Made by a program: the position numbers and the translations under genes. The notes beneath the pieces were generated by a model that saw only the letters and a list, made by a program, of their open reading frames with translations, was not told the DNA's origin and did no database searches. From the NCBI GenBank assembly GCA_003952965.2, contig CM025856.1, positions 7,903,908 to 7,967,907 of the forward strand: a DNA stretch of 64,000 bases, in the 5' to 3' direction. The number at the start of each line of letters is the position of its first letter. The first letter of the stretch is position 1. The DNA is from Morella rubra. Its lineage: Eukaryota; Streptophyta; Magnoliopsida; Fagales; Myricaceae. Below, piece after piece: positions 45,545 through 56,728 of the stretch.

Positions 45545-47731
45545 TCACATTTTTCCTAAGCCTTCTGCAAGTATGTCAGTAACAGTATCTTGCTCTGCAG
45601 AATTATCATAGGCAAATCCCCGAGAGTATGATTCCTCTCTAGCAACAGAGCCAATCAACAGTCCATGAGTAGTAGCACCTGGTACCCAACCATGTTCCAA
45701 CATAATGTCCAATAATCGGCATGCTTCACATTTATTGCCCTCCTTCCAGAAGCCATCAATCAGCATGTTGTAAATAGCTGGATTTTGAATTCCAGAATTA
45801 GAAAGAAGTTTATCGATTGCACTTGCAACCATACACAACTGAGAATGGTTGGCTATACAGAATAGTAGATTGTACAGTTGTTCAGAATTGGGTACCAAAC
45901 CCTCACTAACCATCATATTGAAAAAGAAAACACAATCCTTTATTCGATTATCTGAACTCATGCTTTGTATGAGAATGATATATACTTCCAGATTGGGACT
46001 ACAACCCTCTACCAGCATTCGCGAGAGAGCAACTAGCAAATCCTTTGCCCTACCTAGTTTAGACAACTCAAGCATAATTGCACTGTAACTTGCAATACTA
46101 CAAGAAGTACAAGAATAATAAGCCAACTGCAATAAATCTATTGCTTGATTGACCTTTCCTGTGGCACAAATACCCTTGATCAATATATCGAAGGAGGAAG
46201 ACTGAAGAGAATATCTATTACTAGACATGTAGCAAAACACCTTAGCAGCCTCTAGAGTCCTTTCCGACCAACATAGGCCTTCAACCAGTTCAGAATAAGA
46301 CAAAGAATCCAAAACCCAGCATTTTGCACGAAATTTATTAAATAGCTCCAGAGCATCAATATATTTGCTCAATCTACAGTTGCCAACAAGCAGAGCCAAG
46401 TGTGTGTTACGGTCAGGAGTACAGGAAGAAACTATCATATTTCCAAGCAGTTCAAATGCTTTCCTGATCTCTGCATTCTCACAAAGTGACCTAATCAGAA
46501 TATTCCACGAATCGCAGTCGGCTATGTTTCTCTCAGACATTTTCTCAAGAAGACCTTTTGCCACAGATAATTTACCAGCACTGCAGCAACCTTTGAGTAG
46601 TGCATTGTGTGGTGAAGCTTCAAAAACACAATTCTGCTCCAAAAACTCTATAGCTTCATTTATTTTCCCTAGTTTACAAAAGCAATTTATCATATCCAAA
46701 AGAGCAGTATTAGATGGCTTTACATCAGTTTCTGCCATCTCCTTGAATATACTTATCGCTTCATCCAGCCAAAGGTTCTCACACAAGCACCCCACTAAAA
46801 CCTCACAGATAAATGTATCAGGAACAAACTGAGAAGCTCTCATCAGCTGAAACAACTTAATCCCCTCCTCAGGCTTATTTTCCCTGCAAAATAAAGGAAT
46901 TGTGCAGGTATAGAAACTCAAATCAGGCTGACACCCGAGTTCAGACATTTCACCTAAAACAATGACAGCTTCGTCCACTCGGCTTTTCTCAACAAGACAC
47001 TTTATGACTGTCTCAAAGGTCCTCGTGTTAGGATTACACCCTTTCTTGTTCATTCTCCTAAACTGATCCAAAGCAGACTCAATCTTATTGGCTTCAAACA
47101 AAGCTTCCAATAAATGATTCAAGGTATCAGTCGTCGGTACTATTCCCGTCTTCACCATTTCCTTATAAACCAATATCACATCTTGAAAGTCACTCTTCCC
47201 CTCCACTAGAGCACCCAATACAGCGTTAAATAAATCTCTAGAGGGGTTATAACCACCCAAATTCATATTAACAAGAACCCTCATAGCTTCAGTGAGCCTA
47301 TAATGTCTAAGAAAGGTAGAAATCAATGACACAAGAGCCTCCTCAACACCTGTGCATCTATCTTTCACCATATTCTGACAAAATCCCTCCATCTCCTCAA
47401 CATTTCCAGCCATACCTAACTTCTCGATTATCCGATAATAAGTATTGGCAGTGTGGCAGAACCGCTTTTGGAGGGCAGCCCATTTGAATATCCTCACTGC
47501 TGAGGTCAAATCACTGGTATTATCCAAAACCCGGATTAAGTTATCCGGGGAAAGCTTGTACCTTAAGAACTGAACGTTTAGTCCAAAATCAGATGAATTC
47601 GGTAGGTTCCGATTGTTTTCCGATAAAACCTCGATATTCTTAGCGCATGAAACCGAAGAAAGAGATGCAATTAAATTGACCCGTTCGAGGATTCTCTTGG
47701 AAATAGCTAAAGGTGAGAGCTTTACAGCCAT
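45545..47731 (-). CDS. P-class pentatricopeptide repeat protein, 728 aa
   Basis: This is a single long exon, as in most plant PPR genes. After an N-terminal segment rich in Ser, Arg and Leu and poor in acids (MAVKLSPLAISKRILERVN), typical of a mitochondrial transit peptide, ~35-residue helical hairpins repeat from about residue 95 to 700. Examples are TLNHLLEALFEANKIESAL, SWNILIRSLCENAEIRKAF and YNMLIDGFWKEGNKCEAC. No E, DYW or SMR domain follows, so it is P-class. Such proteins bind organellar RNA one base per repeat and support splicing, stability or translation. The RNA target cannot be read from here. The start is the first ATG of the frame. The gene ends with ILAEGLGKM. Confidence 0.93.
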   Translation of the reverse strand: MAVKLSPLAISKRILERVNLIASLSSVSCAKNIEVLSENNRNLPNSSDFGLNVQFLRYKLSPDNLIRVLDNTSDLTSAVRIFKWAALQKRFCHTANTYYRIIEKLGMAGNVEEMEGFCQNMVKDRCTGVEEALVSLISTFLRHYRLTEAMRVLVNMNLGGYNPSRDLFNAVLGALVEGKSDFQDVILVYKEMVKTGIVPTTDTLNHLLEALFEANKIESALDQFRRMNKKGCNPNTRTFETVIKCLVEKSRVDEAVIVLGEMSELGCQPDLSFYTCTIPLFCRENKPEEGIKLFQLMRASQFVPDTFICEVLVGCLCENLWLDEAISIFKEMAETDVKPSNTALLDMINCFCKLGKINEAIEFLEQNCVFEASPHNALLKGCCSAGKLSVAKGLLEKMSERNIADCDSWNILIRSLCENAEIRKAFELLGNMIVSSCTPDRNTHLALLVGNCRLSKYIDALELFNKFRAKCWVLDSLSYSELVEGLCWSERTLEAAKVFCYMSSNRYSLQSSSFDILIKGICATGKVNQAIDLLQLAYYSCTSCSIASYSAIMLELSKLGRAKDLLVALSRMLVEGCSPNLEVYIILIQSMSSDNRIKDCVFFFNMMVSEGLVPNSEQLYNLLFCIANHSQLCMVASAIDKLLSNSGIQNPAIYNMLIDGFWKEGNKCEACRLLDIMLEHGWVPGATTHGLLIGSVAREESYSRGFAYDNSAEQDTVTDILAEGLGKM

Positions 47732-47909
47732 GGGAGAAGTTCATGAAAAGCTTCCTCAATGTTATCGAGGAAAACACATTTTTCTGGGGAAAACGAAGTG
47801 AATCGAAGAAGATGTAAAGGAAGAACATTTACTGACCTGAGAAGAGATGCGACAGACAGTAATTAAGCAGATGCTATTGGAGCAGAGTGTGTAAATGGAA
47901 ATCTTGATT
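47732..47909 (-). other. Probable 5' UTR/promoter of the PPR gene, cut by the gap
   Basis: Sequence immediately upstream of the PPR start codon. It ends in a gap after 178 bases, so the promoter is missing. Confidence 0.5.
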
Positions 47910-48909
47910 NNNNNNNNNNNNNNNNNNNNNNNNNNNNNNNNNNNNNNNNNNNNNNNNNNNNNNNNNNNNNNNNNNNNNNNNNNNNNNNNNNNNNNNNNNN
48001 NNNNNNNNNNNNNNNNNNNNNNNNNNNNNNNNNNNNNNNNNNNNNNNNNNNNNNNNNNNNNNNNNNNNNNNNNNNNNNNNNNNNNNNNNNNNNNNNNNNN
48101 NNNNNNNNNNNNNNNNNNNNNNNNNNNNNNNNNNNNNNNNNNNNNNNNNNNNNNNNNNNNNNNNNNNNNNNNNNNNNNNNNNNNNNNNNNNNNNNNNNNN
48201 NNNNNNNNNNNNNNNNNNNNNNNNNNNNNNNNNNNNNNNNNNNNNNNNNNNNNNNNNNNNNNNNNNNNNNNNNNNNNNNNNNNNNNNNNNNNNNNNNNNN
48301 NNNNNNNNNNNNNNNNNNNNNNNNNNNNNNNNNNNNNNNNNNNNNNNNNNNNNNNNNNNNNNNNNNNNNNNNNNNNNNNNNNNNNNNNNNNNNNNNNNNN
48401 NNNNNNNNNNNNNNNNNNNNNNNNNNNNNNNNNNNNNNNNNNNNNNNNNNNNNNNNNNNNNNNNNNNNNNNNNNNNNNNNNNNNNNNNNNNNNNNNNNNN
48501 NNNNNNNNNNNNNNNNNNNNNNNNNNNNNNNNNNNNNNNNNNNNNNNNNNNNNNNNNNNNNNNNNNNNNNNNNNNNNNNNNNNNNNNNNNNNNNNNNNNN
48601 NNNNNNNNNNNNNNNNNNNNNNNNNNNNNNNNNNNNNNNNNNNNNNNNNNNNNNNNNNNNNNNNNNNNNNNNNNNNNNNNNNNNNNNNNNNNNNNNNNNN
48701 NNNNNNNNNNNNNNNNNNNNNNNNNNNNNNNNNNNNNNNNNNNNNNNNNNNNNNNNNNNNNNNNNNNNNNNNNNNNNNNNNNNNNNNNNNNNNNNNNNNN
48801 NNNNNNNNNNNNNNNNNNNNNNNNNNNNNNNNNNNNNNNNNNNNNNNNNNNNNNNNNNNNNNNNNNNNNNNNNNNNNNNNNNNNNNNNNNNNNNNNNNNN
48901 NNNNNNNNN
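47910..48909. other. Assembly gap, exactly 1,000 N
   Basis: A conventional placeholder gap of unknown real size. Confidence 1.
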
Positions 48910-49171
48910 TTTGTAAATGTGTGGATGTGAAGTGAGAGAGAGAGGCGGTTGTCCGTAGGGGGAGACTTTTAAATTTATTATGAGACGAATATTAAGTTTA
49001 AGAAAATAATTTTGGGATTTGTCTATGTATACAAACATGGTCATGCTTAATTATTATTATTGTTACTTATTTTTGGATAGGAGCACATGAGTTACATATG
49101 TGTCAAGTGTGTGGGGAATTAAGGTGGAAGTACAGTCAGAATACCTAATCAAAGGTTCCTAAAAAAGTGTT
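48910..49171. other. Sequence after the gap, nothing recognised
   Basis: AT-rich start followed by text with small-scale irregularities like those near the first gap. No gene. Confidence 0.4.
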
Positions 49172-49596
49172 GCAGCATTTTCCTTTGAATCCAAGGTTGC
49201 AACGATTGTTTTCTATCACGGAAAATGGCAACTGATATGTGATTGTACAAAGAAAAGCATGTGGTTGAAGATGTATTGATGAGGCATCCCGCAAACTTTG
49301 TGGTATGGAAGGACCTCAATAAGAATTATGAATAGTTTGGTCAGGAATCTCATAACATCCGGTTGGGTTTGGCATCTGAAGGGTTCAATCCGTTTGGCAA
49401 CATAATCTTATCGTATATTATATGGCCAGTGGTACTAATTCAATATAATTTGCTGCCATGGAAATGTATGAATGACTCAAGTTTCATGTTGTCGTTGCTT
49501 ATTCAGGGTCCAAGAAGTCTCGGGAATAATATTGTCGTCTACTTGCAGCCTTTGATACATGAGTTGAAGGAGTGCCAGTTGATGCGGCATGTCTGA
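49172..49596 (+). pseudogene. CACTA (En/Spm) transposase remnant
   Basis: A run of blocks matches the plant CACTA transposase family (Transposase_21): HFPLNPRLQRLFSI, then HPANFVVWKDLNKNYE, then RLGLASEGFNPFGN, WPVVLIQYNLLPWKCM, and LSLLIQGPRSLGNN followed by VYLQPLIHELKE. In-frame stops and a frameshift lie between the first blocks. The conserved C-terminal half of the domain is not readable beyond HELKE. CACTA termini are not visible. The transposase would cut and paste its own element; this piece is dead or badly sequenced. Confidence 0.85.
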
Positions 49597-50700
49597 ATTT
49601 CATTTTAAGTTATCAGCTATTTAGTCGCGATGGGTACAGTTAACGTTTTAGATATTTGTGTTCAGCCTTGATAATCTCTCGCGTTGAGCAGTATGATTCG
49701 ATGATTAGCATTAACGCTAATACAATGCAAACACACGTCGTTTTGGTTGACAACTATGGGGCACGAAATATTATTTTTCGGGACATCAGCAGCATTGTTC
49801 AGGGTAGCATGATGGGTGGAATTTATTGACGGGAAAAGAGGAGTTTAGATCAGCACCGTAAAGAAGTCACTGAGAAGGAAGATACTTCAAGCACATATGG
49901 CATCGGTAACGTGATATTTTATTAGAAAACTAAGGAAGCAAGAGAAAATGTGAGGCTGGAAATGAGGTAAGTTAGACGGGGAGAGCGCGCGAACAGTATT
50001 GCGTCGGTGTTTTTCGATCTTTGAACTGTCGACATTAATTGGATGACATCACTGATAGAAATAGATATTTGTGGACAATCTATTGGATAACTTTGCTGAA
50101 ATCATGCGATAGTAAGAGGCTAAGTGACAATGACTAGTGCTCGGGGAGGGATTTTATTAATTGGGCAATGGGGTAAAAGAGTGAGTTGCAAGTTGGCATA
50201 GTGTTCGGGGGTTCTATCGACGAGGGTGATTATCTATGAGAGCATCGGTTTACTTTAATGATGGAAGAATGTAAGTAAGGTGATTGTGGAGTAGGCTATA
50301 ATGGTGTGTAAGAAGTTGTGCCAAATGGATGACGCCTGTTATACATGATCCTGGTTGCATGAAATATAGGCTAAATTACGTGCTCGTCTATCGTCCTTTG
50401 GGCACGTGTGAGCCATTACTAAAATTGGTTGCTCAGGATAGTACAGTCATGTTAGATCTAAAATTTTTATCAGCATTGAGTTTGAAGTGTCCTCGAACTG
50501 CACAACGACAGGATTGCCTTCGGACAACTTTTGCGGTGGATGAAAATGACACTGTGCTGAACAGTAAATGTACAGCGTGGAAGAGTTAGCGACAATCGTC
50601 ATAAGTAACAATAAATTACTCCCAATAACTATATAGTTATATATGCATCCACATGTATTTTTTGTAAAATCAAGCGTGTGAGAGTAGAGAAAAGGGCCAA
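49597..50700. other. Poor-quality sequence, no gene
   Basis: Expected downstream CACTA transposase blocks cannot be read. The text resembles the irregular sequence beside the first gap. Clean sequence seems to resume at about 50,700. Confidence 0.45.
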
Positions 50701-51307
50701 AAAGCCCCAATAAGGCTCTTAGAAGACCGCAAAGATTTCACAAAATCACAAAAAATATTAACCTATATGCGAAATGGGGAACCCTAGCAGAACGCGTCGC
50801 AAAAGACTTGCCGAATGTGCTGATTTTCTTCGTAAAATCGCCTATCGATGAAGCCTGAAGACAATTGGATATAGCCTAACCCATCATTTAGCCCACTGCG
50901 TGGAAGTGCCAAAAGCTCATGTCGCATCTTCTTCGTGAACCCATCGTGAAGCCTGAAGCCATCACATAGCCTGAAGCCATGATCAAGCCATCATGAAGTC
51001 TGAACCCATTGTGAAGCACAAGTGAATCCACTGAGTGCCGAAAGACTACCTGTTGGCTACTAAGTGACTGAAAGCTCTCTCTTCGGTGCGATTTTAGGTT
51101 CCTTTGCAAGTGGGTCAGTGTGAAGAGTGTTTTGCCTGCCCTATTTTGGAAAGGTATGATGTGCATTCTCTTGCTTTTGAGTTCATTAAATCCCATTTGG
51201 TTGCATTGAGTGGTCCACTATTCTTATTGTCTATTTTTCTTGATTTGGGCACGGGGCTGATGGACATGTTAATACTCAAAAAATGGATGGGTGGTCCACT
51301 GTCTAAA
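50701..51307. other. Spacer with degenerate GAAGCCTGAAGCCATCA repeats
   Basis: Around 50,930-51,020 several degenerate ~20-25 bp units based on GAAGCCTGAAGCC / GAAGTCTGAACCCAT occur in a row. The surrounding sequence has no gene. This was the target region of the chromovirus insertion that follows. Confidence 0.5.
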
Positions 51308-51312
51308 CTTTC
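51308..51312. repeat. Target-site duplication, left (CTTTC)
   Basis: The same five bases follow the 3' LTR at 62,654-62,658, marking the insertion site of the chromovirus. Confidence 0.9.
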
Positions 51313-52517
51313 TGTCATACCTTGAGCTTTCAAACATCACATGCAAATTGTTTATGCTCTCTTGTTTGTGATTGGTTTAATGAGCATTAGGTGATATTTA
51401 GTGACTAAGAGAGAGTATTTAGTACTTGAGAGACTAGTTCGAAACCTTAGTTCGGACATGATTTAGTGAGAATTGGAGTTCATATGCAATTCTGAGTTAT
51501 TTTGGTTCAAGAGATTGAGGGTACGCATTGGATCAATTTAAATTTTTAACTCTAGTAGGTCGTTTTTATCTCGAAACCTTGATTAGGACATGATTAAGTG
51601 AGATTTGGAGTTCACAATTGCGCAACTAGGTTGTTGTTCAGAATGTTGAGGAGCACGTATTGGATCAATTTTAATTTTTTAAGCTAGTAGAAGGACATTT
51701 TTGTCTCGAAAACCGAACCACATGATTTTTATTCTTTTAATATGTTGGGAGATTATCCATGAGTTTATGGTTAATTTGGAGACTTTTTATTTTTCGGAGG
51801 CAAGTAGGTCGATTTCTCGGGAGCAATTAGGTTGATTTGCGATTATTGGAAGATTAGTGAAGATTAGCATCTTAGCCATTAAGAAATGAATTTCGGCTGC
51901 CTTAGAGAGTGACACATATGAGGGCTAGATATGCATGACAAATCGAAGCTAGAAGATGACAAATTGATGCAAAAAGCACACCAAAAAGGCTAGGACCTAG
52001 GTAGCTTGAGGTGTTGACCACCGGTGGACCTAGGCAGCGACTCACCAAGCTATAGTGAAAATTTCGGCCATAGCCTTTCCATGCAGCTGCTGTAGCTTGC
52101 TAGGTGTCAAGAGGAGAGAAATGTAGCCTAGTGACTTACCAAAGCTAGCCTAGCTAGGCCGGACACGTGTCGGAATGCAACAGCTGTGTTTTCCTATAAA
52201 TAGGGGTGGATTTCGACCTTTGAAGAGTACACCATTCAATCTGAATTTTTGTGAGTTAAATCTTGAGAGCAAGAGTGAAGTGAAGTGGTAAAAAGAGGAG
52301 GAAAAAGTTTAACAAAGATCAAGCACGCTTAGAGGTAAAGTTTAGTTGGTTATCTTTGATTTCGATTCAAGTTTTCAAGATGATTATTGTGAATCTCTTG
52401 TCTTTATTATTCTAGCATCTCTTTGATGTTGTTTAGCATTTTTCTATTCTTCCTATTGTTCTTGGATGTTCTTCGTGTTCTTGACGAAGAACAAGCTCTT
52501 CCTTTTGAAAAAGTATC

Positions 52518-53814
52518 TATTAGCCCAAGGTTGTTTTGCAAAATCAATCTATTTTTGATTTTGATGATAACAAATATTTTAAGTTTTGAAGACTTTTAAA
52601 TTTTACATTGTCAATCCACTTTTCTAAAAGATATTTTTCAAAGATCGAAGATCTCCATCTAAAATAATTCTAAGTGGACTTAAACACCTTTTCATAAGTT
52701 GATGAAATCATTTTCATATTGTAGGTGCTTGAAATTATGTTGAAATGGTTTGGACACTGTCAAAGAAGCAAATTTTTCTCTCAAGTATAGATAGTGTCGA
52801 CACATTGTTTAATGGTGTCGATACATTGCACTGGTACCCAAGACAACTTTCAGACTAAGTTTCATGGTGTCGACACATTGCCACATGGTGTTGACACATT
52901 GCACTGACACCCGAGACACCTATTCCAGACCAAGTCATGGTGTCGACACATTGAAGTCTAGTGTCGACACATTACACTGTCTCCCGAGAGAACTTCTCCA
53001 GATCAAACTTTTGATGTGTCAACACATGCTGACCATGTGTCGAATACATACCACGTGTTTGGAGAAAAATTGGAAGCAACGTCAGAACTTTCAAAATGCT
53101 TCCAAATGACTCGAGTGCCCTTCCAACATCTCTTTTGAAATCCTTGATGACTGTTGAAGTCAAAAGAGGTTTAAATAGAAGAAGAAAACGATCGTGTGCG
53201 ATTCACTTTGCAATTACTTTACGACCTAACTTCTAGAGAGAGAAAGTGCCTTGAAGAAGAGAGAAGACCACTCATACCAAGAAAGCTTATGATTCCTCTG
53301 CCAAACTTCAGCTTTCTATATAGAATCTTGTCCTCTTGTGCACCTATATACTTTTCACTTGTTTTATATGGCTTTAAGAGCCAATCGTTGAGATTCTTGT
53401 TTTACTCATCCTTTGGTAAACACTTGAGTGTTTGGGTAAACACTTGTCCTACTCGTTGGGTAGAAGAAATCCCTTAGGTTTTGGGATTTGTAAAGTGAGC
53501 TAAAGCATGAGCTCGAAAAACGCTTTGTAAAGGTTTCTTAGCACCCGGAAGCTAAGGTGTATTTGCTATTTGAAGAATAGTGAAGGAAGCCCAAGGAAGT
53601 CTATAGCCTTGGGAGTGGACGAAAGCAAGTGTTGGCTAAACCACTTAAAATTACGATGTCATCTCTCTAACTCTATCTCTACTTTACATACGTTCATATT
53701 TCGTTTTGTGGTGTTCTTTGCTTTACTGTTATACTACTCAAATTATCTTGAAAAATTTTTAAAATTTATTAAAACCCAAATCACCCCCCCCTTGGGTTGT
53801 TATTTAGATTTCCA
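52518..53814. mobile_element. Solo LTR of a Ty1-copia (SIRE/Maximus-like) element
   Basis: The insert is flanked by GTATC duplications (52,513-52,517 and 53,815-53,819). It starts TATTAGCCCAAGG, probably a decayed TGTTAGCCC terminus, and ends in TTTCCA. The start, including TTGATTTTGATGATAACAAA, and the C-run near the end (ATCACCCCCCCCTTGGG) resemble SIRE/Maximus copia LTRs. No internal region is present, so unequal recombination between LTRs probably removed it. Confidence 0.85.
52794..53046. repeat. 73-bp tandem array with paired GTGTCGACAC palindromes
   Basis: Eight copies of GTGTCGACAC(ATTGC) or close variants start at 52,794, 52,815, 52,867, 52,888, 52,940, 52,961, 53,016 and 53,037. 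Members of each pair are exactly 21 bp apart. Pairs recur every 73, 73 and 76 bp. Between pairs a conserved ACACCCGAGA..CAGACCAAG-type spacer is seen. The array lies in the probable U3 of the solo LTR. Confidence 0.9.
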
Positions 53815-54752
53815 GTATCATTTTCAAAATTCGATTCATTTTCAAGTTGTTTTCAACTTTCATCCGTTTCTTTTCAAAATTTCATCCAAAAGTTGTTTTT
53901 CAAAGCTTGAACATATTTCTTTCCTCTTGATTTCAATACTTTAATGTCAAAATTAGTATTTTATATGTGATGATTTAGCTGATTTTTAACCGAGAAATCA
54001 AAGTGTTGTTTTTGCCTTCACAACATTTTCCTTTGAGAACTGTTTTATAATGTTGTGATGATGGAAACGAGTTAAGGTGTTGCATATCATAAATGAGATG
54101 TATGGGTTGATATGAGACATGCATACTTAACTTGTACGTTGGAAAGGAATATTATTGATTATGGTTAAGTGTTGCATATCATAAATGATATGTATGGCCG
54201 TTGACATGAGACATGCATACTTAACGCATACTGTGAAGACATGACAGTACTGTGCACAAGAGGATGTGTTCACTTGTTGTGACATTCTGGCCTCTCCATC
54301 GTATGCGGAAAGATCCTTTGTTAGGATAACTCACTCTGGGAGTTTGAGGTCGTATTGTGCTTTGTTAGGATAACTCATTTTGGTGTTATCATTTCGTGTC
54401 TATGTCACTAATGATTTAGATGTTCTGATGGAAGACTAGGGTCATTGGTGGATTACCCCAAACTCAAATGACTATGTCAGCATATCCGACAAACTTAAGT
54501 GATTCTGATGGCAAAGAGTAGAGGTTTCATGCTTTCTTAGTTTTTTTGCTGCAGTTTTCTTTTTGGTATGTACATTATAGAAATTGGATCCTCTTTTGTA
54601 ATACCTCGATATTAATAAAAGGTCCTTCGTGTGTTTTGCTTAGTATCTTGTTGCTTTGTCGATCGTCTCCATAGGCCGTAACCTCAGTTTAATAGTTGTG
54701 TCCATTACTATAAGACAACGCTTAAGGTCTTCACAGTCCGGGCTATTACAGA

Positions 54753-54763
54753 TGGTATCAGAG
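54753..54763 (+). other. Primer-binding site (TGGTATCAGAG)
   Basis: Complementary to the 3' end of initiator methionine tRNA, two bases after the 5' LTR. It would prime minus-strand DNA synthesis. Confidence 0.9.
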
Positions 54764-54911
54764 GTGTCTTTTTAGGAAAAAAGGATAGTTAGCAAACCTA
54801 AGAAAAATGAGAGTGCTAGGAAAAGCACAGTTTAGTAAGCTTAGTATGATGTTGTATGATATTGTCTTATCTTGTGATTTTTTTATAACCTACCTTTGTA
54901 TTTAGGACATA

Positions 54912-55753
54912 ATGGCAAACAGAAGGAATAGAAATAAAGGAGTAGAGATTGTTCATGAAGGCAGCTCATTTGATAAGTTTGCCAAGCACCATCCCCCTAG
55001 TTATGAAGGAGGTACGGAACCCTTAGTTGCTGAAAATTGGCTTATGAATATTGAGGAATTAATTGCAAGTGTTTAGAGTGCACTAATGATCAAATGATAC
55101 GATTTGCCACGTATCAACTGAAAGGAGAAGCCAAAGGTGGTGGCAAGCCAAGAAGGAACTCTTGGAGATTGAGTGGACTTGGGAGCAATTTAAAAAGGAA
55201 TTTATAGATCGATATTTTCCTGAGATGATCAGAGAAGCCAAAGCCCAAGAATTTACTACCTTAAGTCAGGGAGCAAGGTCAGTAGTTGAGTATGCTGCTA
55301 AGTTTATAGAATTGTCTAGATTTGCTTTATATATGATTCCTGATGAGGGTAGGAAATCCCGTAAGTTTGAAAGAGGATTACAGTCACGTATTAAGGAAAG
55401 AGTCTGTTGCATAAGTTTGAGAATTTTCAGTAGTTAGTTGATAGAGCCTCAATTGTAGAACGTACCTTACAGGAGAGTGCTATTGTTAATGAGCAGAATA
55501 AGAAACGCTCTTTCCAAGAAATTCAATTCCAAGGACGGTCAACGGGCAAGGGGATAGAAGGAATAGCCCTAGTGCTGCAGGGATAGTTTGTTTTACATGT
55601 GGGAAGATAGGTCATTTTGCTAGAAATTGTACAGTGAGGCAAGGATTCCCTCAGAATGGGCGTGGGAATCAAGTTACTAACCCCGGTAACAATCATAGAG
55701 GAAATCCTGGTAATAATCCAGGAAATCAATAGAGGGGAACTGGACTAGCAAGA
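54912..55753 (+). pseudogene. Chromovirus gag, broken
   Basis: The frame opens with MANRRNRNKG and reaches an early stop within about 55 codons (after EELIASV), followed by frameshifts. The capsid-like domain continues as ATYQLKGEAK, WTWEQFKKEFIDRYFPEM, REAKAQEFTTLSQGARSVVE and YAAKFIELSRFA. A CCHC zinc knuckle, CFTCGKIGHFARNC, lies at 55,589-55,630 and would bind the element RNA. The tail is Asn/Gly-rich. Confidence 0.9.
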
Positions 55754-56182
55754 GTGTTTGCTTTGAATGTGGAGGAACCAGAGCAGAATGAGAATGTGGT
55801 GATAGGTACTTTTTCCCTTTCTTGTGGATTAGTAACTGTGTTATTTGATACTGGTGCTACGCATTCTTTTATTTCACAGACTTGTGTAAATAGACTTGGA
55901 TTGTTGGTAGAACCTTTATTTGTTAGACTTGATGTGGTAACTCCATTGGGGATAATAGGGGAAGATCAAGAAGTTTCCATTAGATATGGGGAACTAATTA
56001 TCATTTTGACATTAGATATGGGTAACTTTAATGTGATTCTTGGCATGGATTGTTTATCTGATTATCATGTGACATTAGGTTGTCATGCGAAGGAAGTAAG
56101 TTTATTTGTACCCAGACCTAAGAAAATTCAGTTCGGGAATGCCAAGAAAGTGATTCCCAGACCAAGCAAGGAATTTCCTTAG
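55754..56182 (+). pseudogene. Chromovirus aspartic protease
   Basis: The catalytic motif LFDTGATHSFI is intact (Asp codon 55,847-55,849), followed by NFNVILGMDCLSDYH. This processes the gag-pol polyprotein. Unlike the first chromovirus in the window, the active-site Asp is kept. The frame ends with a TAG after RPSKEFP. Confidence 0.9.
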
Positions 56183-56728
56183 GTATGATTAATATCTGCG
56201 TTGAAAGCTTGGAAAAGTGTGATTAATGGAGCTCAGGCTTTTCTACTTTCAATTGCTAGAATTCAGGAAGAGGAAAAGAAGTTAGAAACCATACCAGTTA
56301 TCTGTGAGTATCAAGATGTCTTTCCAGAAGAACTACCTGGATTACCACCGGTATGAGAAATTGAATTTGAAATTTCATTGGTACCAGATACTGCACCTTT
56401 GTCTAAAGCTCCATATAGGATGGCCCCAGCTAAACTAAAGGAATTAAAGGAACAACTGCAAGATTTATTGTAGAAAGAATATATTAGACTTAGTGTTTCA
56501 CCTTGGGGAGCTCCAGTTCTATTTGAGAAAAAGAAGGATGGTTCTATGAGAATGTGTATAGACTATCAAGAGCAGAATAAGGTTACTATTAGCAATAAGT
56601 ATCCTTTACCTAGGATTGATGATTTGTTTGATCAATTGAATGGTGCTGAAATATTTTGTAAGATTGATCTTAGGTCTGGATATCATCAATTGAGAATCAG
56701 GAAGGAGGATATACCAAAGACAGCTTTT

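Larger units (their letters stand above)
51313..54750 (+). repeat. 5' LTR (3,438 bp, including a nested solo LTR)
   Basis: It runs from TGTCATACC to GGCTATTACA. A TATA box (TATAAATA, 52,195-52,202) marks the promoter. A ~92-bp internal direct repeat based on GTTGCATATCATAAATGA occurs at about 54,071 and 54,163. Relative to the 3' LTR it has gained a 1,297-bp solo LTR and lost about 340 bp at 54,360, where a 17-bp filler was added. Confidence 0.95.

Noticed and set aside
47863-49044. Long open frames across the third gap
   Set aside because: Artefacts of translating N.
52794-53046. Possible CRISPR-like array
   Set aside because: Repeats are paired palindromes with similar, not unique, spacers in a plant LTR.
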